Of a stretch of DNA of 61,343 bases, positions 24,968 to 35,203 are shown piece by piece. The translations under genes and the position numbers were made by a program. Numbering within the stretch: the first letter of the stretch is position 1; every line of letters starts with the position of its first letter. The notes under the pieces were generated by a model. It was not told where the DNA came from, made no database searches, and saw only the letters and a program-made list of their open reading frames with translations. This DNA comes from Bacteroidales bacterium. GTDB lineage: Bacteria > Bacteroidota > Bacteroidia > Bacteroidales > UBA10428. The stretch is taken from contig JAFGOZ010000664.1 of assembly GCA_016926235.1 (NCBI GenBank), positions 1 to 61,343 on the forward strand. The letters are read 5' to 3'.

Positions 24968-27900
24968 TTAATTCCTGTTAAAGGTATTCTTTGAAATATA
25001 ATCCGAAGGAGAAACATTAAAATAATCTTTAAAACATTTTGTGAAATAAGCCGGATTGTTGAACCCAACCATATATGAGATTTCGGAAATATTGTAATCA
25101 TTCTTTAAAAGCAGCTTGGCAGCTTCCTTCAACCGTATCATACGTATATATTCATTAGGCCCCATCCCGATCACCGATTTTATTTTTCTATGCAGGTGGC
25201 CACGGCTCATGCCAAGTTCAGAACTCATTCCTTCAACATTTAATGTGGGTTCATGCAGGTTCTTCATAATATAGTTGGTAACCTTTTCTACAAATTTATC
25301 ATTAACAGAAGGATAGCTGCCAATGTCATCCGGATTGTTAAAGTACTTGCTATATTTTTCTTTTATTATTTTCCGGTTTTCAATGAGTTGTTCAACCTGG
25401 GCTTTAAGATAATTTATGTCGAAAGGTTTTGTAATATATGCATCAGCCCCGTGTTTCAAACCTTCAATTTGTTGTTCGTTTTCTGTTTTGGCAGTTAGCA
25501 GGATAATGGGAATGTGGTTTGTAACAATATTTTTCTTCAAAAAATCTGTTAATTGCAGACCGTCTTCTTCAGGCATCATAATATCACTAAGCACTAAGTC
25601 AGGCATATTCTCAAATACGGCTTCGCGTGCTTCTTTGCCATTGGTAACTGCAATAATATTATAATCATGACCAAATTCATCCGCTAAATAGTTTCTCAGG
25701 TCAAAATTATCTTCTACTATTATTATTGTTGACTCATGTGTTTTATGATCTTCATCCATACTTTTCGCAGGTTGGCCATCAACCACCGGAACTGTATGTA
25801 TGTATTTGTTTTTCATCGGGTCTTCTTTTACAATGCGTTCTTCACCATCATATATTGCATCATCGACAGGCAGCAGTATTTTGAAACTGGTCCCGGCACC
25901 AACTATTGATTCTACATAAATTTTCCCATGGTGCATTTCTACGAAATTTTTAGTCAGGGTCAAACCAAGTCCGGTTCCTTGTTGTACCATATCGTCATTC
26001 TCAGAAACCTGATAAAACCTGTCGAATATTCTATCCAGTTCACTTTTTGCAATTCCTTTTCCTGTATCAATTATTTCAACCTGGATGTAATTTATTTCAG
26101 CAGTATTATTGTCGGAGAGAAGAACCTGTGAGAGCCGCATAGAAATTTGTCCCCTTTCGGGAGTAGATTTGAAGGCATTGGAAAGCAGGTTGAAGAATAT
26201 TTTGTCAACTTTATCCGGGTCAAACCAGGTATTTATTTCTTTAAACGGATTATCAAAGATTAAATCAATCCTTTTTTGAACAGAGTATTCTTCAAATGAA
26301 TAGAGAATTTCTTTCAGGTAATCAATAATATTACCATAGATTACTTTAAGTTTCATTTTTTCCCCGTCAATCTTTCTTAAATCAAGAAGCTGGTTTACCA
26401 AACGTAACAAGCGACGGGCATTTTTAATTACCATCTCAAGCTTTGCTTTAACCTTTGTTTCGATTTCTTTGTCTTTTATCATTTTTTCAAGGGGCGACAA
26501 AATTAATGTAAGTGGTGTTCTGAATTCATGCGAAATGTTTGTAAAAAACCGCAGTTTTGCCTGGTTAATTTCAATAGCTTGTTCTCTTAAAAGTTTTTCA
26601 TGCTGTTCTTTATGTTTTCGGGTCATCTTGGCCTTAATGTTTAAGATAATACCGGAAATGAATAATATAAATATAAGCACATATAGTACTTTTGCCTGCC
26701 ATGTTAACCACCAGGGAGGATTAATTACTACTTTTAATTTCATATAGTTGTCTCCCCATTGATTATCAATATTGGATGCTTTTACCAGAAAATTATATTC
26801 GCCCGGGTCAAGATTGGTATAGGTTACATAACGATATGAGGAATTAACTATTTTCCAGTCCGGATCAAAACCCTCCATTATATAGCGGTATTGTATTTTT
26901 TCAGGTAGTGTGTAATTCAATGCTGAAAACTCAAAGGAGAAACTATTCTGATTATATGACAACTCTATTTTGTCTGTGTATGAAATGCTTTGGTTGAGAA
27001 TGACCCGGCCATTAATTTTTTGCCCGATATGTACAGGTTCATTAAATATTTTAAAATCTGTTATTACTGCAAGTGGATAGTTTTCACTTTGTTTAAAATC
27101 TGTCGGGAAGAATGAGTTCAATCCGTTAATCCCTCCAAAAAATAATTCTCCGTTTTTACCCTTATAATATGAACCCCTGAAAAATTCATTGCTTTGCAAA
27201 CCATCGCTAAGGGTATAGTTTTTAAAGGTCATTTCACGAACATTAAAACGGGAGATGCCTTTGTTTGTGCTAATCCACAGGTTGTCCTGACTATCTTCAA
27301 TAATTCCGTTTATTACATTGTTAGGTAATCCGTCTTCAACATAATAGCTGGTAAAGGTTTCATTTGCTTCATCAAATAAATTCAGCCCGTTTTGGGTACC
27401 TATCCATATCCTTCCTTCTTTGTCTTCATGAATACAATAAATGGAATTGTTACTTAATTCGGTTTCGTTTGCTTTTCTTCGTTGAAAACTTTTTACCAAA
27501 TGATTTTCCGGATCTAAAATGCTTAAGCCCAGGTATGTGCCAATCCATATTCTTCCTCGTCGGTCTTCCATCAGGCAGTTTATCCAATTGTTTACAATGG
27601 ACATATTATATTCATTACGGGTAGCATTAAAGCAGGTAAATGTCCCTGTTTTTTTATCAAAAAGGTTTAATCCACCGCCATTTGTGGCAATCCACATATT
27701 GCCCTTGCTGTCCTTTAATATGTCAGTTACATAATTATGTGAGATGCTTTTAGGGTCGTCCGGGTTGTTCTGGTACGATTTCCATTTATCAGTCAGGGGA
27801 TCATAAATAACCAATCCTCCTATATATGTGCCCATCCAAATTTTATGATCATCATCAATGTAAAGGGACATGATTACTTTATCAGTGAGGTAATTGGTTT

Positions 27901-29119
27901 TCTGGTTTAACTCACCCGGGATGTATGTTTTGATCGTATTTTTTTTTCTGTCAATATATTTCAAGCCGCCACCATCTGTACCAACCCATAGATTTTTATT
28001 ATCATCCATAGCGATGGATAGTACCGTGGTACTTTCATATTTATAAAGTATATTTTCAGCAACATTATAGTACTTAAACATGGAATAGTGCGGGTGAAGG
28101 ATGTTAAAACCCTTCTGGTAAGACAATATCCATAAGTTATTTTGATTATCTTCAAAAATATAACGGATTTTGTTGTTTAATAAACCGTATTTATTTTCAG
28201 TATGCACAAAACGTTTAAATTGCTTTGTTTGTTGGTTAAATAAGTTCAACCCTCCGTCATTAACACCAAACCATAAGTTACCATAACTGTCTTCCAGAAT
28301 GGAATACACTTCTACACCACCCAGGCTCGATTTGTTATCAGCATTATATGTATAGTGTGTAAAATTATTGTCCTCATAACAATAAAGTCCATCGTCACGG
28401 GTGCCGATCCAAATCAATCCATGGGAATCTTCATAGATTTTAAGGATGTACTCTGTGCCTTTTAACGAAGATGGATTTGATGGATTGATGAGCTGTTCAA
28501 ATGTCTCTGTTTCAGGGTCAAAGATGTAAATACCCTTATCATTTGTGCCTAACCAGATTTTCTTATCTTTTGTTTGCCAAAGCGCGTTTACATTTCCTGT
28601 AATCCTTATTTCGTTGAGGGCAGAATAAGAATACTGTTTATATTCCTTTGTAGAAGGGTTGTACTTAAATAGTCCATATCCAGACGTTCCCAGCCACAGT
28701 ATTCCGTCATCATCTTTAATAATATAGTTTATTGCTATTACTGCAGGGTGTCTGCCTAACATCCCAAAAGTGATCTGTTCAAATGTTCCTTTTTTTGGAT
28801 TAAAATGATTGAGCCCTGTAAATGTACCAACCCATATTGAGGTATCCCCATCTACTAAAAGAGAAAATACAGTATTGTCATTGATACTTGTCGAATCATT
28901 AGGCTTATTATAATAATGGATAAAATTATACCCGTCGTAACGGTTCAATCCATCCTGGGTTCCAATCCAGATAAATCCTTTTTCATCCTGTTGAATGCAA
29001 TAGATATGCGAATTACTTAGGCCATCTTCAAGTGTAATATGATGAAAGCGCAGGTTATCATTACCGTAAGTATATGGGATGAGTAAAAAGATTGATAATA
29101 TGTATATGGATATTCTCAT
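24968..29119 (-). CDS. Hybrid two-component system sensor/regulator (HTCS) of the mannan locus
   Basis: A 1383-residue one-protein two-component system. It has a signal peptide (1-19), two seven-bladed propellers of Reg_prop repeats (about 20-690, for example DGLSNSHIYCI, GFIWIGTQDGLNRYDG), a Y_Y_Y domain (about 710-795, GFDPDWKIVNSSYRYVTYT), one transmembrane helix (about 810-829), HisKA with phosphorylated His864 in SHEFRTPLTL, HATPase_c (GTGLGLTLTKNFVEMH), a receiver domain with Asp1179 in VLSDIMMPEEDG and an AraC-type helix-turn-helix (about 1275-1383). HTCS proteins sense imported oligosaccharide in the periplasm and activate the neighbouring SusCD locus. Its placement between the two arms, facing away from the plus-strand arm, fits that role. 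The ligand, probably a manno-oligosaccharide, is inferred. Confidence 0.95.
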   Translation of the reverse strand: MRISIYILSIFLLIPYTYGNDNLRFHHITLEDGLSNSHIYCIQQDEKGFIWIGTQDGLNRYDGYNFIHYYNKPNDSTSINDNTVFSLLVDGDTSIWVGTFTGLNHFNPKKGTFEQITFGMLGRHPAVIAINYIIKDDDGILWLGTSGYGLFKYNPSTKEYKQYSYSALNEIRITGNVNALWQTKDKKIWLGTNDKGIYIFDPETETFEQLINPSNPSSLKGTEYILKIYEDSHGLIWIGTRDDGLYCYEDNNFTHYTYNADNKSSLGGVEVYSILEDSYGNLWFGVNDGGLNLFNQQTKQFKRFVHTENKYGLLNNKIRYIFEDNQNNLWILSYQKGFNILHPHYSMFKYYNVAENILYKYESTTVLSIAMDDNKNLWVGTDGGGLKYIDRKKNTIKTYIPGELNQKTNYLTDKVIMSLYIDDDHKIWMGTYIGGLVIYDPLTDKWKSYQNNPDDPKSISHNYVTDILKDSKGNMWIATNGGGLNLFDKKTGTFTCFNATRNEYNMSIVNNWINCLMEDRRGRIWIGTYLGLSILDPENHLVKSFQRRKANETELSNNSIYCIHEDKEGRIWIGTQNGLNLFDEANETFTSYYVEDGLPNNVINGIIEDSQDNLWISTNKGISRFNVREMTFKNYTLSDGLQSNEFFRGSYYKGKNGELFFGGINGLNSFFPTDFKQSENYPLAVITDFKIFNEPVHIGQKINGRVILNQSISYTDKIELSYNQNSFSFEFSALNYTLPEKIQYRYIMEGFDPDWKIVNSSYRYVTYTNLDPGEYNFLVKASNIDNQWGDNYMKLKVVINPPWWLTWQAKVLYVLIFILFISGIILNIKAKMTRKHKEQHEKLLREQAIEINQAKLRFFTNISHEFRTPLTLILSPLEKMIKDKEIETKVKAKLEMVIKNARRLLRLVNQLLDLRKIDGEKMKLKVIYGNIIDYLKEILYSFEEYSVQKRIDLIFDNPFKEINTWFDPDKVDKIFFNLLSNAFKSTPERGQISMRLSQVLLSDNNTAEINYIQVEIIDTGKGIAKSELDRIFDRFYQVSENDDMVQQGTGLGLTLTKNFVEMHHGKIYVESIVGAGTSFKILLPVDDAIYDGEERIVKEDPMKNKYIHTVPVVDGQPAKSMDEDHKTHESTIIIVEDNFDLRNYLADEFGHDYNIIAVTNGKEAREAVFENMPDLVLSDIMMPEEDGLQLTDFLKKNIVTNHIPIILLTAKTENEQQIEGLKHGADAYITKPFDINYLKAQVEQLIENRKIIKEKYSKYFNNPDDIGSYPSVNDKFVEKVTNYIMKNLHEPTLNVEGMSSELGMSRGHLHRKIKSVIGMGPNEYIRMIRLKEAAKLLLKNDYNISEISYMVGFNNPAYFTKCFKDYFNVSPSDYISKNTFNRN

Positions 29120-29214
29120 TATTGCATTGCCAACAGGATATTATGGAAAATATTCCTAAAATAACAGGAATTTATCATCAAACACAAAATTAAAAGCAAT
29201 TATTACAAAAATAA

Positions 29215-29271
29215 GTAACATACCTACAATATTGACACCATATGTTACAATTTTGATAAGCCTATTGATAA
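29215..29271. promoter_or_regulatory. Candidate operator: GTAACATA inverted repeat plus TTGATAA direct repeat
   Basis: GTAACATA (29215-29222) and its exact complement TATGTTAC (29241-29248) are 18 bp apart, so they lie on roughly one face of the helix. Directly after come two TTGATAA copies (29253-29259 and 29265-29271) spaced 12 bp. The group lies between the HTCS gene and the plus-strand enzyme arm. It could be the binding site of the HTCS AraC-type domain. This is position-based inference only. Confidence 0.4.
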
Positions 29272-29279
29272 TCATACGA

Positions 29280-29287
29280 TAATTTTG
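29280..29287 (+). promoter_or_regulatory. Possible -7 element (TAATTTTG) for the second enzyme arm
   Basis: TAATTTTG matches TAnnTTTG exactly. TTTG at 29252-29255 could be the -33 element, although the 24-bp spacing is longer than usual. It would give a leader of more than 300 bases before 29628. Confidence 0.35.
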
Positions 29288-29627
29288 AATATATGATTAT
29301 TTTCCTGGTATATATCAAAAAAAAGGTACTGACAGGTTGGTTCCTTATAACTGGATTGACAGCAGATACAGTGAAAAGAATTAAGTTTTGCAGGCACAAT
29401 AATCCCAAATTAAATAGAAATGAGGATAGAATTACTGCTTCTTTTAATCAAAACAAAAATTGCATTAATAGTAATGGGTTGTTAATAGCATTTTTTCAAG
29501 GACCGGGTAATATTTACCTGTCTTTCTCAATGATTTTCATGAAGTTGATAAAAGGAGCAGTATTCTGTCCTCTATTAAAAAAAATAAACGGGATACGCCT
29601 GATTGAAGATGTTAATGAAGTTCATAT

Positions 29628-31541
29628 ATGCTAAAGCGCGGAGAAAAAATAAAATTAAACCATTGGGCTATTGCAGGAATACTGTCACTGGTTTCTATTT
29701 GCTGTTCTCAAAAAGTAAAAGAAGGTTTTGAGATTGCAGTTGATAAGAAGGATGGCGCATTGCAGATTGCATACAGAAATAAACCTTTATTATATGGCGA
29801 AAATCTGTTTATGCAGAAGAATGAGACTATGTCAGGACCAGTCACGATAACAAACAACACAATATTATTCAATTGTGATTCAAATCATTTTGATTTAGTA
29901 TATGAAATAAATAGTAAGGATAATATTATCGGATTCGGATCGAATGATCAAAAATGCATTGATGCGAATAATTATTCTTTACTGAAGATGTTTGTAAATA
30001 ATATTCCTGACTTTTCAGAAGGTGTTGCATTAATTCATGACGAATCTGGTAATCAGGAATATGTACCTGTACATGTGAAAGACCTTGAGTTATTAAAAAG
30101 CAGACGAGTTGATTTTTTCCTTTGGCAATATCGATCCGGATACTACGGGATATTGAAATCGTTTGAACATATTGAATATTCAGAAGGTATCATACAGACA
30201 CAAAATACAAATAATCCCGGGTTTCTTTCTTTAATTTATGGTTTTGGTAATGATCCATATTTACTTATTGGTAAAATTGATAATTGGGCAAAAAAACGGA
30301 ATGGAATGAGCGATTCCCTTAACCAGTCTGAATTATTGCCTGAACCTTTGCAGTATATTGGATGGTCAACAAGAAGATTACAGGAAGCCGGGTTGCCATT
30401 TAATTCTTTATCAATAGTTGCATCAATAAAAGCATTTCATATTAATGGATTTCCCTTAGCATCTGTAATTATTGAAGATGAAAATTCGCTAAAGACAGTT
30501 TGCTCGCCTGACCACAGAATATTTCCTAAAGGATACAAGTCTTTTATACAAAAGGTTAACAATGATAATTCAGTACACTATGTAGGAATATCCAATCTGA
30601 ATTGTGAAGAGGAATGCACAAAGCTTTATGCTGATGAAGGATTTTCTTTTATTAAGATCTTTGAAGAAGATGATATAGATAAAAGCAACAAAGTTAGTGA
30701 GGATAATGCGTGTATTTCAGCAGCAAGATATTTTAATGATGCAGTGATGGTATCAAATGGATTAATGGAAGAATATGACCTGTTGTCTTCAATCTATAGT
30801 AAACTGTCGAAATCTAATAGAGGATATCCTGTATATTCCGATTTTAGGAGTTCTCAGGAGGATGCAGCATTTGTTGCGCTAACCCGTACATTAAGCAACG
30901 ATCCTATTTTTATTTCGGACATACCTGGCAAACAGGATTTTAAAATACTTAAAGCAATTTCTTTTCCCGATGGAAAAGCTATTCTATCTGATGCACCATT
31001 ACTTCCAACTAAGGATTGTCTTTTTCAGTTATCAGATACAAGTCCTTTGAAGCTATTTACCTATTCCAATGATGTCGGAATTATTCTGATTTGTAATATT
31101 TCGGAAGCCGATAACGTAGAAGGCACCTTCATGATATCCGATATTTGGGGCATACAAGGCGAGATGTTTGTATTATACGATTATTTTAACAGGGTAATCC
31201 AGATAACAGATAAAACTGTAAAGGTACAAGTAAGCTTGCATAAAGGGGAATACAGGCTCTACTTTGCATTACCTTTTAAACAGCCTTTTGTTCCCATTGG
31301 ATTGATTTCAAAATATAATGCGCCTAAAACTATACGCTCAGTGAGCTATAGTGAGGAAAGATTGAGAGTTACCGTATATGGTGAGGGACCATTGGCAATT
31401 GCCAGTACAATTGAGCCAACAAAAATCACGGCAAATTCATGCAATTTACCTTTTCATTATCAGGACCAATTATTAATTATTGATATACCATCAGTAAACA
31501 AAGAGCAAACGATAGAAGTTTTATTTAACAGGGAAAAATAG
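29628..31541 (+). CDS. Divergent GH36 / raffinose synthase (Sip1)-like exported protein
   Basis: A 637-residue protein with an N-terminal hydrophobic segment (about 12-26, possible atypical lipoprotein signal ending at CCS). Its middle matches the Sip1/raffinose-synthase branch of GH36. YIGWSTRRL (243-251) stands for the family GWCTWDAF. FISDIPGKQDFKILKAI (428-444), FPDGKAIL and LPTKDCLF (459-466) match the family's VSDxPGxHxFxLLxxL, PDGS and PTRDCLF. The family DDGWQ is replaced by EDENS (283-287), and the nucleophile region KVD appears as Lys343-Ile-Phe345, so the catalytic Asp seems lost. Asp405 may mark the acid/base position. An alpha-galactosidase of galactomannan side chains would suit the locus, but the substitutions suggest altered or absent catalysis. 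It starts the operon; the next gene begins 3 bp later. Confidence 0.6.
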   Translation: MLKRGEKIKLNHWAIAGILSLVSICCSQKVKEGFEIAVDKKDGALQIAYRNKPLLYGENLFMQKNETMSGPVTITNNTILFNCDSNHFDLVYEINSKDNIIGFGSNDQKCIDANNYSLLKMFVNNIPDFSEGVALIHDESGNQEYVPVHVKDLELLKSRRVDFFLWQYRSGYYGILKSFEHIEYSEGIIQTQNTNNPGFLSLIYGFGNDPYLLIGKIDNWAKKRNGMSDSLNQSELLPEPLQYIGWSTRRLQEAGLPFNSLSIVASIKAFHINGFPLASVIIEDENSLKTVCSPDHRIFPKGYKSFIQKVNNDNSVHYVGISNLNCEEECTKLYADEGFSFIKIFEEDDIDKSNKVSEDNACISAARYFNDAVMVSNGLMEEYDLLSSIYSKLSKSNRGYPVYSDFRSSQEDAAFVALTRTLSNDPIFISDIPGKQDFKILKAISFPDGKAILSDAPLLPTKDCLFQLSDTSPLKLFTYSNDVGIILICNISEADNVEGTFMISDIWGIQGEMFVLYDYFNRVIQITDKTVKVQVSLHKGEYRLYFALPFKQPFVPIGLISKYNAPKTIRSVSYSEERLRVTVYGEGPLAIASTIEPTKITANSCNLPFHYQDQLLIIDIPSVNKEQTIEVLFNREK

Positions 31542-31544
31542 AAA

Positions 31545-32879
31545 ATGTACAGGATTGCAGGAGTATTATTAGTTTTAGCAGGATGTTGTGTTTTACTGAA
31601 AGGACAAGATAAAACCGAATTTGTGAAAGTTAGAGACACTAAGTTTTATATAGGTGAAGAACCCTATTTTTATGTAGGGATGAACTATTGGCAGGGGGCA
31701 TATCTTGGTGCTGAAATTATTGAGGGAGGTAAGGAAAGACTAATAAGGGAATTGGATTTTTTAAAGCAAAAAGGTATTAATAATCTGAGGATAATGGCAT
31801 CATCTGAAAAATCTGATTTGCAGCTTTCGGTTACACCGGCTTTTCATATTTCTCCGGGACAATATAACGAAGAACTTTTACAAGGTCTTGATTTTTTGCT
31901 CGATGAAATGGCTAAAAGAGACATGAAAGCTGTTCTGGTTTTAAATAATTACTGGCAATGGTCTGGTGGCATGGCTCAATATGTAAGCTGGACAGATGGC
32001 TCTCCCATTATTGACCCTGATGTCACTGATGACTGGCATAATTTTATGAGGTATTCAGCCAACTTTTATGAAAAACCAGCTGCACAAAAACTGTATTATG
32101 ACTTTGTTGAAGAAGTTATTCAGCGAACAAATACTATAAATAACACTGAGTATAAAAACGATCCGACAATTATGTCATGGCAATTGGCCAATGAACCTCG
32201 TCCTCATTTTGATGGATTGAATCAACCCCAACGATTACCATACTATTATCAATGGATTGATAGTGCGGCAAAATTCATACATAAACTGGATCCAAATCAT
32301 TTAGTAACTACTGGAAATGAAGGGTTGGCGGGAAGTTTATATGATAGTGCCATTTATATTAATACACATGCTTTTACCTCAATCGATTACATGACATTTC
32401 ACTTGTGGCCTAAAAACTGGGTATGGTTTGATGCTCATAATGCCGGGGTTACTTTACCAAAGACTTTGGCGAATACTAAAAAGTATTTTGAAAAACATAT
32501 GGAGTTTGCAGAATATTTAAATAAACCTATAGTGCTTGAAGAATATGGAATTAGCCGGGACATGGAAAAATACCAGGCTAATACTCCGTCTGCTGCCAGA
32601 GATACATTTTTCAAGTTTGTATTTGATTTGGTTGAGGCAGGGATTATTTCAGGGCGACCCATTGCCGGAACAAACATTTGGGCATGGGGAGGCGAAGGTC
32701 GCGCTCATAATCCGGAAGCTTTATGGCTAGAAGGTATTGATTTTACCGGAGATCCCCCACAGGAACCTCAAGGCCTGAATTCTATTTTTGATACTGATTC
32801 ATCCACCCTTGAGGTGATTACAAATCACTATGAAAACCTCATGGAAATTATGAATAAAAGATACAGCACACTAAAATGA
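31545..32879 (+). CDS. GH5_7-like endo-beta-1,4-mannanase lipoprotein
   Basis: A 444-residue exported enzyme with a lipobox ending at Cys14 (VLAGC). The sequence is that of a GH5 subfamily 7 mannanase: FYIGEEPYFYVGMNYWQG (34-51), NNLRIMASSE (79-88), LNNYWQWSGGMAQYVSW (133-149), acid/base Glu217 in WQLANEPRP, FHLWPKNW (285-292) and nucleophile Glu333 in VLEEYG. The C terminus ends shortly after the barrel, with no binding module. It would cleave mannan or manno-oligosaccharides in the periplasm or at the surface. It follows the GH36-like gene by 3 bp, and its stop overlaps the next start (ATGA). Family assignment is firm, and mannan specificity is likely from the subfamily. Confidence 0.88.
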   Translation: MYRIAGVLLVLAGCCVLLKGQDKTEFVKVRDTKFYIGEEPYFYVGMNYWQGAYLGAEIIEGGKERLIRELDFLKQKGINNLRIMASSEKSDLQLSVTPAFHISPGQYNEELLQGLDFLLDEMAKRDMKAVLVLNNYWQWSGGMAQYVSWTDGSPIIDPDVTDDWHNFMRYSANFYEKPAAQKLYYDFVEEVIQRTNTINNTEYKNDPTIMSWQLANEPRPHFDGLNQPQRLPYYYQWIDSAAKFIHKLDPNHLVTTGNEGLAGSLYDSAIYINTHAFTSIDYMTFHLWPKNWVWFDAHNAGVTLPKTLANTKKYFEKHMEFAEYLNKPIVLEEYGISRDMEKYQANTPSAARDTFFKFVFDLVEAGIISGRPIAGTNIWAWGGEGRAHNPEALWLEGIDFTGDPPQEPQGLNSIFDTDSSTLEVITNHYENLMEIMNKRYSTLK

Positions 32880-33931
32880 TGAATTGCAAAAAATATCTGA
32901 TATTATTGGCATACTTAATCGTCATTATATGCCCGAACTTAAAAGGACAGTTAAACAGAATCCTATATAATGATCAGCCAATATTCTTAAATGGGGTTAA
33001 CGGAGCCTGGATTAACTTTGGAAGGGATATCGGACCTGATACTACAGATTTTGAAGGGTTTGAAAAAATATTTAAAACCATTCATGATTCAGGGGGAAAT
33101 TGTATGAGGCTGTGGCTTCATACCAATGGTGTTTCCACTCCTTGTTATGATGGGTTGAAAGTTAAAGGACCAGGAGAAGATGCTATTAGCGACCTGAGAA
33201 AGATCTTGGATCTGGCTCAAAAACAGGATGTAGGCCTTATTTTATGTTTATGGTCATTTGATATGTTGCGAAAATCAAACGGAAAAATGGTGAATGCAAG
33301 AAATATTGGCATACTAACTGTTGATTCCCTGATGGATACATATATTCAAAATGCACTGATCCCTATGGTTGATTCCCTGAAATCCAATAAGGGTATAATA
33401 GCCTGGGAGATATTTAATGAGCCTGAGGGTATGTGTCCGGATATTACATGGGGTGGCTGGGATAATTTGGAACATGTTAACATATCAAATGTACTGCGTT
33501 TCATTAATAAATGTGCCTCTGCAATTCATGATGTTGATTCGTCTCTTCTGGTTACAAATGGGAATTGGGCTCTCATATCATCAACTAATAAATTAGGCTA
33601 TACAAATTATTACACAGATGCCAGTCTTATTGCTGCAGGGGGGAAGAAAAACGGGACACTCGATTTCTATTGTCTTCATCATTACGACTGGTCTCCAAAC
33701 TCTCCCTTCGAATATCCTATTGCATATTGGGACTGGGATAAACCGGTTGTTTTAGCAGAATTCTTTCCAAATTGTAAAAATTGTGGTGAATTCAGTAATT
33801 ATGAAAAGCTGTATAAACTTGGTTATGCAGGGGCGCTTGGCTGGTCGTGGAATGATGCAATTATAAAAGATATCCTTAGGGAAATGAAGTATATGAAAGA
33901 TAAATACCCTGAAGATGTTGAAATAAAGTAA
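32876..33931 (+). CDS. GH5-family (clan GH-A) exported glycoside hydrolase
   Basis: A 351-residue protein with an N-terminal signal (about 1-24, ending LKGQ). The barrel begins ILYNDQPIFLNGVNGAWI (29-46). Acid/base is Glu182 in WEIFNEPEG and nucleophile Glu295 in VVLAEFFP; MRLWLHTNG (77-85) and CLHHYDW (266-272) are further GH5 landmarks. It is shorter than its neighbour and clearly a different subfamily, so the two GH5 enzymes probably divide the work, perhaps chain cleavage versus oligosaccharide trimming. Translation is coupled to the previous gene through ATGA, and the next gene starts 25 bp later. An exo-mannosidase or mannanase is expected from context, but the specificity is not visible in sequence. 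Confidence 0.82.
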   Translation: MMNCKKYLILLAYLIVIICPNLKGQLNRILYNDQPIFLNGVNGAWINFGRDIGPDTTDFEGFEKIFKTIHDSGGNCMRLWLHTNGVSTPCYDGLKVKGPGEDAISDLRKILDLAQKQDVGLILCLWSFDMLRKSNGKMVNARNIGILTVDSLMDTYIQNALIPMVDSLKSNKGIIAWEIFNEPEGMCPDITWGGWDNLEHVNISNVLRFINKCASAIHDVDSSLLVTNGNWALISSTNKLGYTNYYTDASLIAAGGKKNGTLDFYCLHHYDWSPNSPFEYPIAYWDWDKPVVLAEFFPNCKNCGEFSNYEKLYKLGYAGALGWSWNDAIIKDILREMKYMKDKYPEDVEIK

Positions 33932-33956
33932 ATTACTTTAAATTTATTTTGAATAA

Positions 33957-35183
33957 ATGTTTGAATTATCCCATCCCATGGATATTAAAGATTTAGAAAC
34001 AAATAGATATATCGGACAGATCTTCATTGAATGGATACATATCCTGGACTATTGGGAAAATAATGCCATGGACGAAAAATACGGTGGATTTTACGGGAAA
34101 GTGAACTATAAGAATGTACCGGAAGAAAATGCAGATAAAGGTATTATTTTAAATGCCCGGATATTATGGACATTTTCAAATGCATACCGATATTTAGGGG
34201 TGCAGGAGCATTTACGTTTAGCTGAAAGATCTTATCAATATCTTATAAGACATTTTGTTGACAAGGAATTTGGAGGAGTCTACTGGTCAGTTGACTATAA
34301 GGGTAATGTAGTTAGTAGTAGAAAACAAATATATGCACAGGCATTTGCCATATATTCTTTAGTTGAATATTATATAATATCGAAAGACGAAGATGCCCTT
34401 CGGTTGGCACAGGATATTTTTCATCTGGTTGAAAGACATAGTTTTGATCCGGAGTATGATGGTTACCTCGAAGCTTTTGACAGGGAATGGAAAAGCCTCG
34501 ATGATGTTCGTTTAAGTGAAAAAGATATGAATGCACTGAAGACTATGAATACTCATCTTCACGTTTTAGAAGCATATACAAGCCTTTATGGCATTTGGAA
34601 GGACGAATTTCTAAACACACAACTTGAGAATCTGATTCAACTATTTAAGAATAAAATAATCGATTCAAAAACCGGACATTTGCATTTGTTTTTTAACCAG
34701 CAATGGAATCTATTATCCACGCTTACATCTTTTGGGCATGATATTGAAGCCTCATGGCTTTTGTATGAGGCAGCTGAAGTTCTTGGGGATATGAAATTGT
34801 TAAAGGATATTGAATCAATTGTATTAATAGTTGCCGATGCAGCTAAACAGGGAATTGATAAAGACGGCGGACTAATGAATGAACTGAACTATAGCAATCA
34901 ACACTTGGATGATGATAAGCACTGGTGGCCGCAAGCTGAGGCGATGGTAGGTTTTATGAATGCCTATTTGTTATCAGGTAGAAAGGATTATTTTGATTTA
35001 TTCCGCAATTCATGGGTATTTATATCCCGGTATATTATTGATCAGGAAAGAGGAGAGTGGTACTGGAAAGTTGATAGAGATGGCAAACCTTCAAAAGATG
35101 AAAAAATTGGTTTCTGGAAGTGCCCGTATCATAATTCAAGGGCTTGTATGGAGATACTGAAAAAAATGAAAATGATACAATAA
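33957..35183 (+). CDS. Mannobiose/cellobiose 2-epimerase (AGE family)
   Basis: A 408-residue cytoplasmic enzyme with no signal peptide. The (alpha/alpha)6 barrel of the N-acylglucosamine 2-epimerase superfamily shows the disaccharide-epimerase landmarks: [54 protein letters not shown] and [12 protein letters not shown], which supply the histidines for proton transfer and the sugar-stacking tryptophans. It turns the reducing-end mannose of mannobiose into glucose. The next gene encodes a GH130 phosphorylase that takes exactly that product, the known bacterial mannan route. Either Met1 or Met8 could be the start; Met1 is kept. Specificity for mannobiose over cellobiose is inferred from the neighbours. 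Confidence 0.88.
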   Translation: MFELSHPMDIKDLETNRYIGQIFIEWIHILDYWENNAMDEKYGGFYGKVNYKNVPEENADKGIILNARILWTFSNAYRYLGVQEHLRLAERSYQYLIRHFVDKEFGGVYWSVDYKGNVVSSRKQIYAQAFAIYSLVEYYIISKDEDALRLAQDIFHLVERHSFDPEYDGYLEAFDREWKSLDDVRLSEKDMNALKTMNTHLHVLEAYTSLYGIWKDEFLNTQLENLIQLFKNKIIDSKTGHLHLFFNQQWNLLSTLTSFGHDIEASWLLYEAAEVLGDMKLLKDIESIVLIVADAAKQGIDKDGGLMNELNYSNQHLDDDKHWWPQAEAMVGFMNAYLLSGRKDYFDLFRNSWVFISRYIIDQERGEWYWKVDRDGKPSKDEKIGFWKCPYHNSRACMEILKKMKMIQ

Positions 35184-35203
35184 TAAAAAGAACTAAATAT
35201 TAT

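Larger units (their letters stand above)
29120..29627. other. Divergent intergenic region between HTCS and the second arm
   Basis: 508 bases without a credible gene. They hold a candidate operator (29215-29248), a direct repeat (29253-29271) and a TAATTTTG box (29280-29287). The plus-strand frame 29293-29634 overlaps the next start and has no protein-like composition, so this is probably a long untranslated leader of about 330 bases. Confidence 0.65.

Noticed and set aside
29293..29634. 113-codon gene between HTCS and the GH36-like gene
   Set aside because: It overlaps the next start, has no domain or signal, and lies in probable leader sequence.
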